DNA of 64,000 nt, taken from Heliopora coerulea. Its lineage: Eukaryota > Cnidaria > Anthozoa > Scleralcyonacea > Helioporidae. The translations under genes were made by a program, and so were the position numbers. The DNA lies in contig JASJOG010000080.1 of assembly GCA_030142905.1 (NCBI GenBank), positions 405,001-469,000 of the forward strand, in the 5' to 3' direction. Below, one piece after another: positions 19,307-30,239 of this stretch; within the stretch, counting starts at the first letter, position 1, and each line of letters begins with the position of its first letter. The notes beneath the pieces were generated by a model, which was given only the letters and a program-made list of their open reading frames with translations, had not been told where the DNA came from and did no database searches.

Positions 19307-20500
19307 ATGAGTGAAATTAAAGGAACCAGAATAAGACGTGTTGTAACTTTAAATCCAAATTCAGCAAGTCCAGAAGAAGACCTTTATATAGATATTCCAA
19401 AATTAAACCCCAATCTGTGTCTTGTACCTGATTCATTAAGATTGTTATTTAATTTTAAAAATTCAAACACCAAGTCTTGGTTTTTAAATAATTTATCAAA
19501 ATTGTTAAAGAAAAGATTGGTTGTTAAATTTGCTGGTGAAATTGCTTATGATAATAGTGGAGAATCTATTTTGGAAATTTACAAAGATCTTTGGAAACCT
19601 GAATCCGAAAGAGCAGATATGGTTGAATATGGAATCGCTAGAGAAAACCTTAGAAAATTAATTTCAAAAGATGACTCTGGAGCGACAAGTGGTAATTCTG
19701 AAAAAGCTTCTGATAAACTAATGTTTGATATTTATGGAACAAAACAGTGCTTAAAATTAGAAAAAATACTCTCGGATCATGGATTATATGCTCCTTATGG
19801 AATGATTAATAATTTTCAATATATTTTAACTTTCCCAAAAGCAAGTGAAATTATGGTAGCGCAAAGTGGTGAAAGTGTTGGAGAATATACTTTGGAAAAT
19901 TTAGAATTGGAATATGAAACGATTGAAAATCAAGATTTAGCAATTGATGTTTTAACAAATTACACTACTGGAAGATCATTATCATATAATTATGTAACTT
20001 TGATGAAAACAGTAGAATGGGATAAAAATGCAACTTTACATAATGAAACTATAAATATACCACGTAAGAGCATGAAAGCAGTTGTATTGTTATTTAGAAA
20101 TAAAACTATTACAGATAGTGAGCAATTTGTTTATCCAAATATAACAGACGTCAAAATTAGTGTTGAAGGAGTTCCAAATAGCATATATTCCCAAGGATTT
20201 CCTAAAAGAAGATTTTTTGAAGAAGCACTTAGAATATTTCGTTGTAATTATTTTGACTGTGATGCAGTTATGGATATTGAAAAATTCTACAAAGATTCAT
20301 TTGCATTATGTGTGGATTTAAGAACATTAGATGACAACTTTGTTTATGGAACTGGTAAAAAATTAGTAAACACACAGTCTGGATTATTGTTAGAAATTAA
20401 AAAAACTGCTATTCCTGCAAATGTAATGTGTTATATATTTGTAATAAGTGATGGATTGCTAAATATTGTAAATAAAGATTTGTCTTCAATTCAATTTTAA
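19307..20500 (+). CDS. Major capsid protein (double jelly-roll type), Polinton
   Basis: The 397-residue ORF is intact. Conserved-looking stretches include LRLLFNFKNSNTKSWFLNN, DNSGESILEIYKDLW, MVEYGIARENLRKLISKDD, KILSDHGLYAPYGM and TTGRSLSYNY, which I recognise from Polinton capsid proteins of cnidarians. Such proteins form trimeric hexon-like capsomers in icosahedral virions. The position just before the packaging ATPase fits the usual morphogenesis block. The identification is by motif memory; the two jelly rolls were not modelled. The start is in AAAAAATG, slightly different from the TAAATG pattern. Confidence 0.78.
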   Translation: MSEIKGTRIRRVVTLNPNSASPEEDLYIDIPKLNPNLCLVPDSLRLLFNFKNSNTKSWFLNNLSKLLKKRLVVKFAGEIAYDNSGESILEIYKDLWKPESERADMVEYGIARENLRKLISKDDSGATSGNSEKASDKLMFDIYGTKQCLKLEKILSDHGLYAPYGMINNFQYILTFPKASEIMVAQSGESVGEYTLENLELEYETIENQDLAIDVLTNYTTGRSLSYNYVTLMKTVEWDKNATLHNETINIPRKSMKAVVLLFRNKTITDSEQFVYPNITDVKISVEGVPNSIYSQGFPKRRFFEEALRIFRCNYFDCDAVMDIEKFYKDSFALCVDLRTLDDNFVYGTGKKLVNTQSGLLLEIKKTAIPANVMCYIFVISDGLLNIVNKDLSSIQF

Positions 20501-20517
20501 AAAAACAAAAATAAAAA

Positions 20518-21123
20518 ATGAATTATGAAATTAAACCATTTAATATGATAATTGTTGGAATGACTGCTTGTGGAAAAACAAAATATCTTTTGGATTTTAT
20601 AGAATTAAAATATAAAAATTATTTTGATTATATTTTTCTAATTTGCCCAACATTTGAATGAAATAAAACTTATGAAAATTGGAAATATGATAAAGATGAA
20701 GACTTTATTGCTATTCCTTGCAACCAAGACAACGTTGAAGATTGGTTAAAATTTATAGTAAATTTTTCAAAAGGAAGTAAAAGCTTAATTATTCTTGATG
20801 ATTGTGCAAGTGGAAAAAATGTTAAAAATAGAACAAGTGAATTGGTTAAATTAGGATTTAGCGCTAGACATTATAATCTTTCCGTTGTTGTAATTACACA
20901 ACAATTTACAAGTATTGCTAAACCATTTAGAGAAAATATTTCAAAATTGGTTACATTTTATAATCCAAATAAAAAAGATATGACAACAATAATTCAAGAA
21001 TATTTAGACGTAGGCGACCGCAAAGAATTGGATAAAATTTTAGAAACGTTAAAAACAAAAAAATATTCATGTTTGGAAATAAATTTAATTTTTCCATTTA
21101 GTTATAAAATAAATGAAAGATAA
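20518..21123 (+). pseudogene. Packaging ATPase (A32/FtsK-HerA type) with one in-frame stop
   Basis: The frame starts at ATG 20518 and shows Walker A GMTACGKT (residues 14-21). After an in-frame TGA at 20659-20661 the same frame continues with Walker B SLIILDDCAS, a downstream RHYNLSVVVITQQ segment (sensor-like) and ends at 21123. The family pumps DNA into preformed capsids. Total length of about 200 codons is normal for Polinton ATPases. The single nonsense codon would truncate the protein after 47 residues. It overlaps the next ORF by 11 bp. Confidence 0.88.
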
Positions 21124-21634
21124 TCGTGAAACTAGCGAACATAGTGAACATGTTGAAATTCCGCAAATGGAATCAAATACATCCGCATCGGGTGAAGCTG
21201 TAAGTGCTCAAGAAAACCAAACTCAAAATGATGGTAAAAAAGAAGTAATGAAAAAACGTGAAGAATTGATAAGATTATTTGAAGATGGGGAAATTAGTCA
21301 ATCAGTTCAAAATTTGAAAAAAGCAAGTGATAAAGTTATACTAAAAATTTATTCTGAATATGAAATTAAACAAGCAGAAAAAGCAAATGTATTTTTAACA
21401 GATTTATTAATTAGTAAATTTGCAGATTTATTAGGCGGTTTAGAAGCAATTGAAAGTAGTGAAGATATGGAAAAAGAACTGGTTAAAGATAAATTATTAA
21501 AAAGAGATGTAAAATCTGTGGTTGAAAAATTATCCCCATATCTACCATATCTTGGAATATTATCTGGTGGTATTACTGTTGGAAAACATGTTATTAAAAA
21601 ACATACTGACAAACCAAAATCACCTACAAATTAA
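21113..21634 (+). CDS. Conserved Polinton protein with C-terminal hydrophobic segment, 173 aa
   Basis: The protein has an acidic, Ser/Thr-rich N-terminus, a helical centre (KANVFLTDLLISKFADLLGG) and a C-terminal hydrophobic stretch (LSPYLPYLGILSGGITVGKH). The start overlaps the ATPase stop, in TTATAAAATAAATG, suggesting coupled expression. Similar proteins accompany capsid and ATPase genes in other cnidarian Polintons as far as I recall. Function unknown. Confidence 0.6.
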   Translation: MKDNRETSEHSEHVEIPQMESNTSASGEAVSAQENQTQNDGKKEVMKKREELIRLFEDGEISQSVQNLKKASDKVILKIYSEYEIKQAEKANVFLTDLLISKFADLLGGLEAIESSEDMEKELVKDKLLKRDVKSVVEKLSPYLPYLGILSGGITVGKHVIKKHTDKPKSPTN

Positions 21635-21668
21635 TTTTATAATATATATTTATTATAAAATTACAAAA

Positions 21669-22067
21669 TTATTTATCTTCATTTTTATGTTTTGGTTTGT
21701 CAACATGTTCATTTTTTAAATTAATTAATGAAGCAATTATTTTATCTTTTTCTATGTTATTTTTATCTTCATTTTCAAAAGATTTTAGTAATTTTAAATG
21801 ATTATTATTTTCTGAAAAATTAATTTCTTGAACAAAATTTCTTCCAAAAGTTGCTCCAGCTTCAAAATCTTTAAAACCAATATCAACATGAGCACCAATT
21901 CTAAAACCACTTTTTTGAACTTTTCCAAAATTTATTGGTGGATAACCATGAAGATTTATATCAAGATTTGAATTTGATTTTCTATTTTTAGAATTTTCAA
22001 TATGATTTTCAATATGTGAAGTATGTGTATTATTTTTACTTTTTCTTTTTGAAATACAATTACCCAT
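21669..22067 (-). CDS. MGNC-type, probably myristoylated and palmitoylated protein, 132 aa
   Basis: The N-terminus MGNCISKRKSK fits the N-myristoylation consensus (Gly2, Ser6, Lys7), with Cys4 available for palmitoylation and a basic patch, as in Src-like SH4 domains. The body has a Gly/Phe-rich part (FRIGAHVDIGFKDFEAGATFG) and a charged tail. The ATG is in TTATAAATAAATG. It is the only minus-strand gene in the right arm and abuts the right terminal repeat. Membrane targeting is inference from the motif. No family recognised. Confidence 0.6.
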   Translation of the reverse strand: MGNCISKRKSKNNTHTSHIENHIENSKNRKSNSNLDINLHGYPPINFGKVQKSGFRIGAHVDIGFKDFEAGATFGRNFVQEINFSENNNHLKLLKSFENEDKNNIEKDKIIASLINLKNEHVDKPKHKNEDK

Positions 22068-22105
22068 TTATTTATAATGATTTCGAGAATGTGAGAAATT
22101 TGATT

Positions 22106-22586
22106 AATTTTGAAAATTTCAAAAATGATTGATTTTGAGAATGTGAGAAATTTGATTAATTTCGAGAATGTGAGAAATTTGATTAATTTTGAGAATGTGA
22201 GAAATTTGATTAATTTCGAGAATGTGAAAAAATTGATTAATTTTTATAATGCGAAAAAATTGATTAATTTCGAGAATGTGACAAAATTGACTGATTTCGA
22301 AAATGTGACAAAATTGACTGATTTCGAGAATGTGACAAAATTGACTGATTTTGGGAATGTGAGAAATTTGATTAATTTTGAAAATGCAAATAATTTAAGT
22401 AAATTTGGGAATCCGGTTTGAGCCAGATTTGGTAGGTTATTAAAATGATTGACAGCTTCCAAGAAACCGTAAGTAATTTCTTGTAATTTGATGACGTCAT
22501 AAGAATGATTGACAGGTGATGACGTCATTGGGAAACCGGAAGTAAATGTGACAAAATGTGCTGGAATCCCCACTTTATAGACTACT
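22106..22586 (-). repeat. Right terminal inverted repeat of the Polinton
   Basis: The reverse complement matches 5362-5855 with roughly ten mismatches and without the 13-bp insertion. The 27-bp repeat array continues slightly beyond the shared part, to about 22083. Confidence 0.93.
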
Positions 22587-22592
22587 TATAAT
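22587..22592. repeat. Right target-site duplication TATAAT
   Basis: Exact copy of 5356-5361, directly after the terminal CTACT of the element. Confidence 0.93.
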
Positions 22593-23042
22593 GATTCAAA
22601 TTATTTCAGTTACGATTGCGATTCCACGGCATTTTACGCCTGTAATGTGAGAACGAAAAGCCTATTTCATTCGATTTTGTTACGGTTCCATTTCGTACGG
22701 TAGCGGGGGAATGAACTGTAGACTTTGCAATTTGGGGAAAAAGAGAAGAGAAAAGAAGATGGCAGATGAATGCAATCCTTGCAACAATACTACGTCACAA
22801 CAGTGTCCATGAAGTTAATGGACAGAGTAGTGACGTAGACTACAAGAGCATGTGTTATATAGCTTGTCGTTACATCTTCGGTTATGTGCTCCCCAAACAG
22901 CGCGAACCTTTGGGCACAACTTTCCCGTACCATCAATCCGTACGAACAACAGTAACTTAACATTTATCCACTAAAAGTTGATTCTATTCAGTGAAGATTC
23001 TTATTTTTGAAAATCACTGATTATTGCCTTTTGTTTTTCAAG
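22593..23042. other. Right part of intron 1 of the Roco gene
   Basis: Non-coding sequence between the Polinton and the linker exon. It ends in a T-rich tract and the acceptor AG at 23041-23042. Confidence 0.6.
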
Positions 23043-23111
23043 AGAGACAACTTTCAGATGAGGCAACTTATGAATGTGGTGAACCAAGCACAAGTGGAGC
23101 GTTAGTCCAAG
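23043..23111 (+). CDS. Linker exon of the Roco/death-domain gene
   Basis: This is a 69-nt exon between an acceptor (TTTTTCAAG) and a donor (CAAG/GTAAGT). Its two leading bases complete the codon left open at 2832. The next 22 codons are open (starting RQLSDEATYECGEP), and a single trailing base is completed by the exon at 24512. The Ser/Glu-rich content suits an inter-domain linker. Confidence 0.7.
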
Positions 23112-24511
23112 GTAAGTTTGTCAATTGTTGTAAAAATACGTCTTGTCTTAAGAAACAAATAATAGAGACAACTATCAAAGCACTAACCACAACAATTTTG
23201 TAATGTACGTAGCTATCAATTTACTTACGTAATAAAGTAATAACTGCTAATTCAATTAGGTAATGACTACTTAAAACAACTTTTTCAGTGAACTCGAAAT
23301 TATCGTTCCAAACCAAACATATTGTGAGCAAATTATAATATTAGTTTTACCCAGTGGATAGATTTTTATTTGAATTGGATAGTTAACAAAAGACTAGTGA
23401 GTGAATGCAACTTTCGATGCATTTTCTCAGATTAATATCGGAATTCCTGGCAAAATAGGCTTTCCAGGCTTCGTACAACTGCTTCCTACTAAATTCATCA
23501 GCCAATGAAAAAACAAAGCACTGTTGAGATCATTTTTACAACGACTTTAATTCTCTCCTGTCCTACAAGTTAGGCTTTCCACCAGTAGTGGCAACAGACG
23601 TCCTAGTCTAGCGGGGATAACGAGGAGCGACGAAGTGTCTATGGTGGGCAAACTCTCATGGAAAATTTGGAAAAAAACCACAACCAGCCGACAACTTCAA
23701 GAAACATAAAACGAAACAGATTCCGAAAAATAGCATCTTGTGAACTCAAAATTAGAGCTAGAGCAAGACGAAAGTGAAACAGTCTCACTTTTATTTTGCT
23801 CTAACTCGAATTTTGAGTTCACAAGATGCTATTTTTCGGAATCTATTTTTTCTTAAATATGCTTAAGTTAGTGAGAAATATTAAGAACTAGGATTATGCA
23901 ATATTCAACTTCCATGACTCCCATAAATATTAGTTGTCATGGTAAGATACATGGAAAGGAGATTTTAAAATGGCTACTATTTTGACCATGTTCGATAAAG
24001 TGCAAATAGTAAGAGGTTTAAGACAAAAAATTAGATTACGTATTACTTGAATTAAGAATCCTGGGACATTTGTTAACCCCTACACTTAAAGGAGGGCCAG
24101 TTATTTGAGGGAGGCCCTTAATATCGATATGTTTATATTTTGTTCTATTTCGCGTATAGAAACAGACACTTTCCCCTTCCATCAAGTTTTTACCTTATTA
24201 CGAGCTAACTGTAGCTGATATCCAGTACAGTCATTCTGATTCCGATTTAATTCGATGTAATTCTGGGAAAATTGTCTGAATGAACATTATCGAATAGTTT
24301 TGAAATTGTGGTATGTATTTATTGTTTGTTGTCAATAGCGTCATGAACTAGTGTCAGTGGTCAATAGGGTGTATCTTCCGGATCATTTGTCTTTTATTAG
24401 TGCATCATAAGGATTAATTATTAGTAAATCTTTTTTTAAAGATTTAAGCCTTGTGATCTTCATGTAAGAGTTTATGTTACGGTCATTTGAGCGCCTGCTT
24501 GATTTTCATAG
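23112..24511. other. Intron 2 of the Roco gene
   Basis: No gene was recognised. It contains a strong inverted repeat at 23719-23844 (separate entry). Confidence 0.5.
23719..23844. repeat. Fold-back repeat with 50-bp arms
   Basis: Arms 23719-23768 and 23795-23844 are inverted copies beginning AGATTCCGAAAAATAGCATC with only about two differences, separated by 26 bp. A related single arm, ATATTCCGAAAAATAGAGAC, occurs at about 63118. Confidence 0.75.
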
Positions 24512-24819
24512 AACTGGAAGGAAAACAGCCTCCACCAGACCGTCTCCAAATGGCAGAAATTGCAGAGATAGCGGAAAGAATATCCAACAGATGGGTCAAG
24601 TTAGCCTATCTCACGAACAAGTTTGAATCTCATGAGATTGATAACATCAAATTTTCCCGATGTGGTGATGATGAAAGTAGTAAAGCTCTTGATATGCTTA
24701 CTAAATACACTGAGAGAGAAGGAACTCGGCAAAAACTTGCTAACAAATTGAAGAAGCTAGGCATGACCTCGCTATCTCAGGATGTCATTAATGGATGTTT
24801 TATCGATGATGATGATTAG
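24512..24819 (+). CDS. Death-domain terminal exon of the Roco gene
   Basis: The exon starts after the acceptor TTTTCATAG and ends at TAG 24817-24819. It encodes a six-helix death-fold pattern: LQMAEIAEIAERISNRWVKL, then LTNKFESHEIDNIKF, SKALDMLTKY and KLANKLKKLGM. Death domains recruit signalling partners through homotypic contacts. Joined by phase to the ROC-COR exon, it gives a GTPase-death-domain protein. No poly(A) signal was assigned with confidence downstream. Confidence 0.75.
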
Positions 24820-27800
24820 TAAATCGTGTATAAACACTCAACTTATTTTTAATATAACTTTTTCATTTAATATTTATTAAGTGTTTTTATAAATGTAATA
24901 TAATCTGTCTTAAAAAGAAGTGTCAGATACATAATTTAGTTAAATTTGAGCAAATTTTCTTAGATCAATGTTAAACTTTAGCCCGTTTCACTTGTAAAAG
25001 TGGCATTTTGTGCTATTGATAATCCTCCCAATTTTGTGAAATTGTCAAAATCATGCCACACTTTAAAAAATGCTCGTAATTTTTCATAATATCGTCACAA
25101 AATCATGATATTTCTACGTCAAGAGTTGAAAAAATGCATCGTTGAATCAAGAATGATTATATTACTTGTACTATATAACCTACACGCAAAGTCTAGGTCC
25201 TCTATGCTCCTCACTTCAAACTACCCAACTATTTCCTTCCTCCAGTCCAAAAGAACCTCTGCAATGGTAGAGAATCCCACGTTTGGGATACGCTAGGAGG
25301 CAGGATATGAAGAGCAGAAGCAACAAGGATCTAGGAAAGGTCTAGGTATATTGCCCCTGGTAACCAGGCCCTAAATCTAACCAATCATTCACGACTTTCG
25401 ATTGCAGCAGGATTTAAGCTGCTTATGAAGGGGGTCAGGGCTCCGTACATTAGGGAAGAAATACTGGATGGCTCAAACCGATGTTCAAACACGCGTGCGA
25501 GTCATGTTCGGAAACTTTGTTTTTAGAAGACCTTTCGAGTTTTGACAATCTTGTTGCTCTTCATGACTGCATCTTTGATTTTAGAACTGCAAAGGTGGAG
25601 GGATTTTCATCTTCTTCGAGTTCATCAGAGAACTGCTCAAAATTGCTGAAGTAAACTGATGTCGAACCATACTTTGAATAGCGGCAACCAAAAAAGTCAC
25701 TAGTTAATATCATAGAAATTTGAAGTTCCTTGTTGTCTTTATTGCTGTATCAATTACATGAACATACACATCACCTCCTGGCTTCCTCTTTTTGGATAAA
25801 AAGCTTCAAAGATAAAAATGTTAGAGCGGTTCAAGCAGTAGAAGAAAATTGTGCAAAGCATCAAATCATTAACTTATCTCAAAAAATGAAAGACACATTA
25901 ATTACTCATCAAAATAACCTCAAAAGAAATTGACTGCTAATTCGTAAATATAAACTTTTCCTTTGATTTCCTGCGTTGAAATTTCCTTAACTTCAAAATA
26001 ACTGGTAAACTTGGTCATTTAAATGAAAATTGCTTACAGTTCGGTCGCTCATAGCGATTCTGCAACTTCCAGTGGCTTAAACAGTATCTTGCAGATGAAT
26101 TTCTGATCCAGTCATTCTTAATTTGCTCGTTTGAGCAAGCTTCACAGGTGCCCTCGTTTTTCTCAACTACAGAGCACTTACCACAATTGTGTAGTGAGAA
26201 AAATTCTAGTGGGGGATTTCATGAGGCATTAGTTAACTTAGGGGGAGAACATCTAGTTAAAATTGGAGGAATTGTATCTCGAACCCTTAAAGTGCATATA
26301 ACCCTTCAACCAATCACGTAGGATTCCAACTTTCTGTGGAAAATCCACGTGAGTAGAACAAGCTTTTGGTTTCTCATGCGCAGACGCGTAACAGGAACTT
26401 CACAAGCGTCTGCACCGCAGGCTACATAGAACAAGACTATTTCATCCTTCTCTAACGTTCGACTTTTTAATAAAGGTCAGCAAATCTATATTGAGAACAT
26501 TCGCGGAAATTTCTGGTTTGGAGCTCAAAATTGGACTTTTTGGAAATATTTAACGATAAATAGCTTGGAAATGAACGGACCGTATCAAAAAACTGTAAAA
26601 AACCGTTTCGACCAGCCTTTCATTCGCTTTACAAAGAACTAAGACCCATGAACGATTTATATGCACTTTAAACAATAACTAATACGATATTTACGTTTGC
26701 AACCATTTCTTGACGTAAACAAGTCGGCTCCTATAGCGTACGATCTTGATGTGTATGGATCCATCAACACGATACGTTGTCAAAAATGACTATTCATCCT
26801 GATGTATGGGATGTTGTCTCAGGTACCATTCTTGCCTTTGATTTGCTCACCAAAGTGGCAAAACGTCCGGAAGGCTCCAACGACTTAATCGGATACATCA
26901 AAAAGAGAGATCGTATACAACAATTGAGTTGGGTAATAGCCCAAAGTCATCATACACTGTTCTAGGACGAAAAATGAAACTCAAATGCGCATGTGGATAG
27001 GATAAGTCCTGGTAGCAAAAGCTTTTTTGGTACCTGCATAAGAACAACACCATTTCCTAATCTATGATCTGGGGCAAGCCTCTTTCACCAACAGGCGCAT
27101 CTGCACAGGACACTAGCGACGCGAACTTGATTCGAATGAAAACGTACACTTTTCTCTGCGTTTTGGCCTCTCATCGACACGTAAATGGTGTTTTCGGTCA
27201 CCAAAAACGGAGACATTCCAAAACGCTCCTATCTTCTAAGTAGAGAGATTCGAAAACGCCGGTTTTTTGTTTACTAGTGGACTGCGAAAACGGCGACTTT
27301 CGAAAACAATGACATCACACTGTGCTTGGAGTTACCCTCCTACGCATGCTCAGTGGACAGGCAGTAGCGTTTTCGAATCGTTGTTGTGTTTAGGTGTGGA
27401 CGGGATAAGAAATGAAAACTGTTTAAAAACGGTGGTGTGGACGAAAACCTTTGTAAGCGTTTTCATGTGAAAACGTATAGGTGTGGACCGGACGGGGCCT
27501 TACTGTGATTAATCTGTGTTGGCAACTCGTGGGATTGCCTTAATTCTGTCTCTCTTTCCAGACAGGTTTTCCTTCATTTTGTTGCGAGGGTAGGGGTGGG
27601 AAAAATAGATCATGTTTCTGTAAGACTTGCATCATTTGTTCAATTAAATTTGCACTCTCTGTAATCGTGTCCTGTGTAGAAGCAACATAACCCTGGTCCT
27701 AACGCTAATCCTAATCCATAAATAGTAAAAATATGTTGAAATGGAAAGCAACTGTAGTGTATTACGGTACTAACAGACCAACAACTCGAAGGTTATATGC

Positions 27801-30239
27801 ACTTTATTAACACTCTTCAACCATGCGCTCGTGATAGTTTGCTGTAGTGTAAGAAGTCTTCAAAGAAAGCGAATGCATTCACTATTTCATCAGGAAACTG
27901 TTGCTTCGCTACTAGATCGACAAAAGAAGACACAAGAAATCGTTATCATTTTCACATATTTCACATCTATCCCATTTCGAAACGTTTCTGATTTACCTAT
28001 CTCAAATTCATTAGCACTTCACGAGCAAAACGCAAAGGAAATCAGCACCGAATTCGTAGTTTGGATATCTGATCCTAATTAGCATAAAATTTTGATAACT
28101 TTAAACCTGATTTTCTCTTTAAATAAGGATTCGTTTGAGATGTAATATCATACAATTGAAAGTCGTGTTTCAATCAGATATTCAAACACCTCAAAGTTGG
28201 TTAAAAAACTCGGCTATCACCTTGTTTTTCAACTCACTTCTGGGAATTTGGGTACCCAATGAAACACTCGTTCTCGTGTATGATATTTTACCTCCTAGGT
28301 ACTTCATTTTATTCCATCCTATAGTATATTCACCTGGTCATATCAAGTTAACTACACTTAACGCTTTTACTATGGTAGCTATGCAGTAATTGATATAGGA
28401 CTATCCGACAATGGGGCTCGAAAGTCAGACTGCCGGTGTCTTAGCAGACGGCACCCCCCGGGCACTATCCGCTAGCAGATACTGTCCCCACAGACACTAT
28501 CCCCTAGAAAATACAGTCTCCTGGACATTATCTGCTAAGCAGATATTGCCCCCCTTCGCAGATTCTGTCGCCCCCTTCAAAGATTCAAAACTAGTGCGGT
28601 AACTTTGAGTTTTTACTTACTTTGACAGACAATATGAAAGGAATCCCCAAGTCTAGGCGATCAATTTCGTATGACTTATGACTTAAAACGGGATATGATT
28701 CATAAAGGCAGCTCTCAGCTCAGTTTTGGTCTTTGGCTTTTGGCAATAACAGATATGAGTTATCAAACGAAAATTTGGTAACGAGTTTCCAAATATGCAA
28801 ACAACTCCCAAGGGTTTCACTCAGTAATATAAAAGCAAAGGCTACGAAAGCAACCACGGGTGACAAAGTGCAGTTGCAGTGTTTAAACGAGATTTCAATA
28901 GGCTGGTAACTTTCTAAAAACATCAGCTTCCTAACTCATAAGTTTTGATTCATTTTGTCGCATAAACAAGTTAATTTTGTAAAATAAACAATTTGCCAGG
29001 AAAGTCTATGCTTTTGTCTTTTACTTTCATATGGAGGATACTATCTGAAGGAATCTGATTAATAGGGACTGTATCCGCTAGTGGATAGTGTCCCAGTGGA
29101 CTGTATCCGCACGGGGGAGACACTATCTGCTGTGACACCAGTGCTTGTCGAGTGAAGTGCACCAACGTGGCTGCCGCGATCACGGAAAAACTATATTGAG
29201 CTTACTAAGTCACTAAACTCTCTCGTACAATTTTTCTTTTCCACCACTACAGTTTGAACAAGAAAACGTAAAAGTTATGGTAAGGGTTATACAGTTAAAC
29301 TAGCAGGAACATTTACCCCTGTCCAAAGCCTAATCGTGACAGTAATGTTTACCTCTCAGGTATATATGATTCAACAAGCGTTTGTGTTCACGTGATGTGA
29401 GCGATGGGGACGCGGAGAGGATGAAACCTGATCGCGATAGGGGGACACGAAATGGCCGGGATATGCTAACACCCTAGCTATATCCGGGTACTGACTATCT
29501 AACAAATAACTTAAAATCCTTCGCACATAAATTCAAACTTATTTTATAGTTCAACATTTTGATGTTGCTCGAACAAGCAGAGAAAAGAACTTTAATAGAC
29601 TCTTTCCATTTAAAAATCTTTACTAAACATGTTTGGCACTGGCTTATAATCTATCAATGGACGTTTCAACTGAAATACTGTAGTCTTCTTCAGCAACAGG
29701 AAGTGTTTTTCAGCAGAAAGCCATGATTTGCTGACAAAGACTATAGCATTTTAGTTATGACGTCTATTATTACATTATAAATCAGTCTCAAACATTTTCA
29801 ATAAGGATTCTTAACAAAATGCCTGTCTGCTACTTCAAGATTTTTGAAGTCCTTCCGGCATATACAATTGGACTCATCCACGTAATATGTGAGAATTCTC
29901 AAATGCTTAGGACGTCTGGCTTTATCATAGCATTTCAGCTTGGTTTACCTTCCTGCTGTGGAATCAATGGTTGATCGAACATACTGTCCAAAACAGGCCA
30001 AGAACTGGTGTGTAGTTTCCACGATATTGCTTTACGACCGTAATTATCCTGACGACAAACGAAGCACAATCAATACCACCACGGGATTTCCGAGGAACCA
30101 TTACCGCTATAATGAAGGAAAGAAACGCCTGATGGTACATAAAGATTTTCCACCTAAACATGAAAAGGGCACTGAGACCTAACGTTAGCTCCGTAAAAGT
30201 GCTCGCGGTAAATCAGGAGAAAAATCCAAAATCGTTTTT
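24820..30239. other. 5.4 kb without recognised genes
   Basis: Only short ORFs without domains. Around 27.12-27.50 kb there is a GAAAACG/CGTTTTC-rich stretch ending GTGTGGACCGGACGGG, like terminal parts of hAT-type non-autonomous elements. At 26.78-26.90 kb a segment (ATTCATCCTGATGTATGG ...) is a diverged relative of 40.66-40.79 kb. Confidence 0.4.
28411..29165. repeat. Possible MITE with CTATCCGCTAGCGGATA-type ends
   Basis: Both ends carry several copies of ACTATCCGCTAG/CAGATACTGTCC-type words, in opposite orientation (28.44-28.55 and 29.04-29.15 kb). The middle is unrelated. Boundaries are approximate and no target duplication was established. Confidence 0.3.

Larger units (their letters stand above)
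5362..22586. mobile_element. Polinton/Maverick (adintovirus-like) element, 17,225 bp
   Basis: The element is bounded by inverted repeats of about 0.48 kb that begin AGTAGTCTATAAAG, with TATAAT duplicated on both sides. It carries the defining Polinton gene set: protein-primed DNA polymerase B, retrovirus-like integrase with chromodomain, packaging ATPase and a capsid protein. A fibre-like protein is also present. No adenain-type cysteine protease was recognised. Genes are tightly packed and AT-rich, unlike the flanking host DNA. Polymerase, fibre, 15-kb structural and ATPase genes each carry one or two lesions, and the integrase end is altered by a hairpin insertion. This copy is therefore probably defective, although the repeats differ at only about ten positions plus one 13-bp indel by eye, which suggests a fairly recent insertion. 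Confidence 0.95.

Noticed and set aside
26777..26965. Possible small gene at 26.8 kb
   Set aside because: The segment is a dispersed repeat (related copy at 40.66 kb) whose reading frame is not preserved in the other copy.
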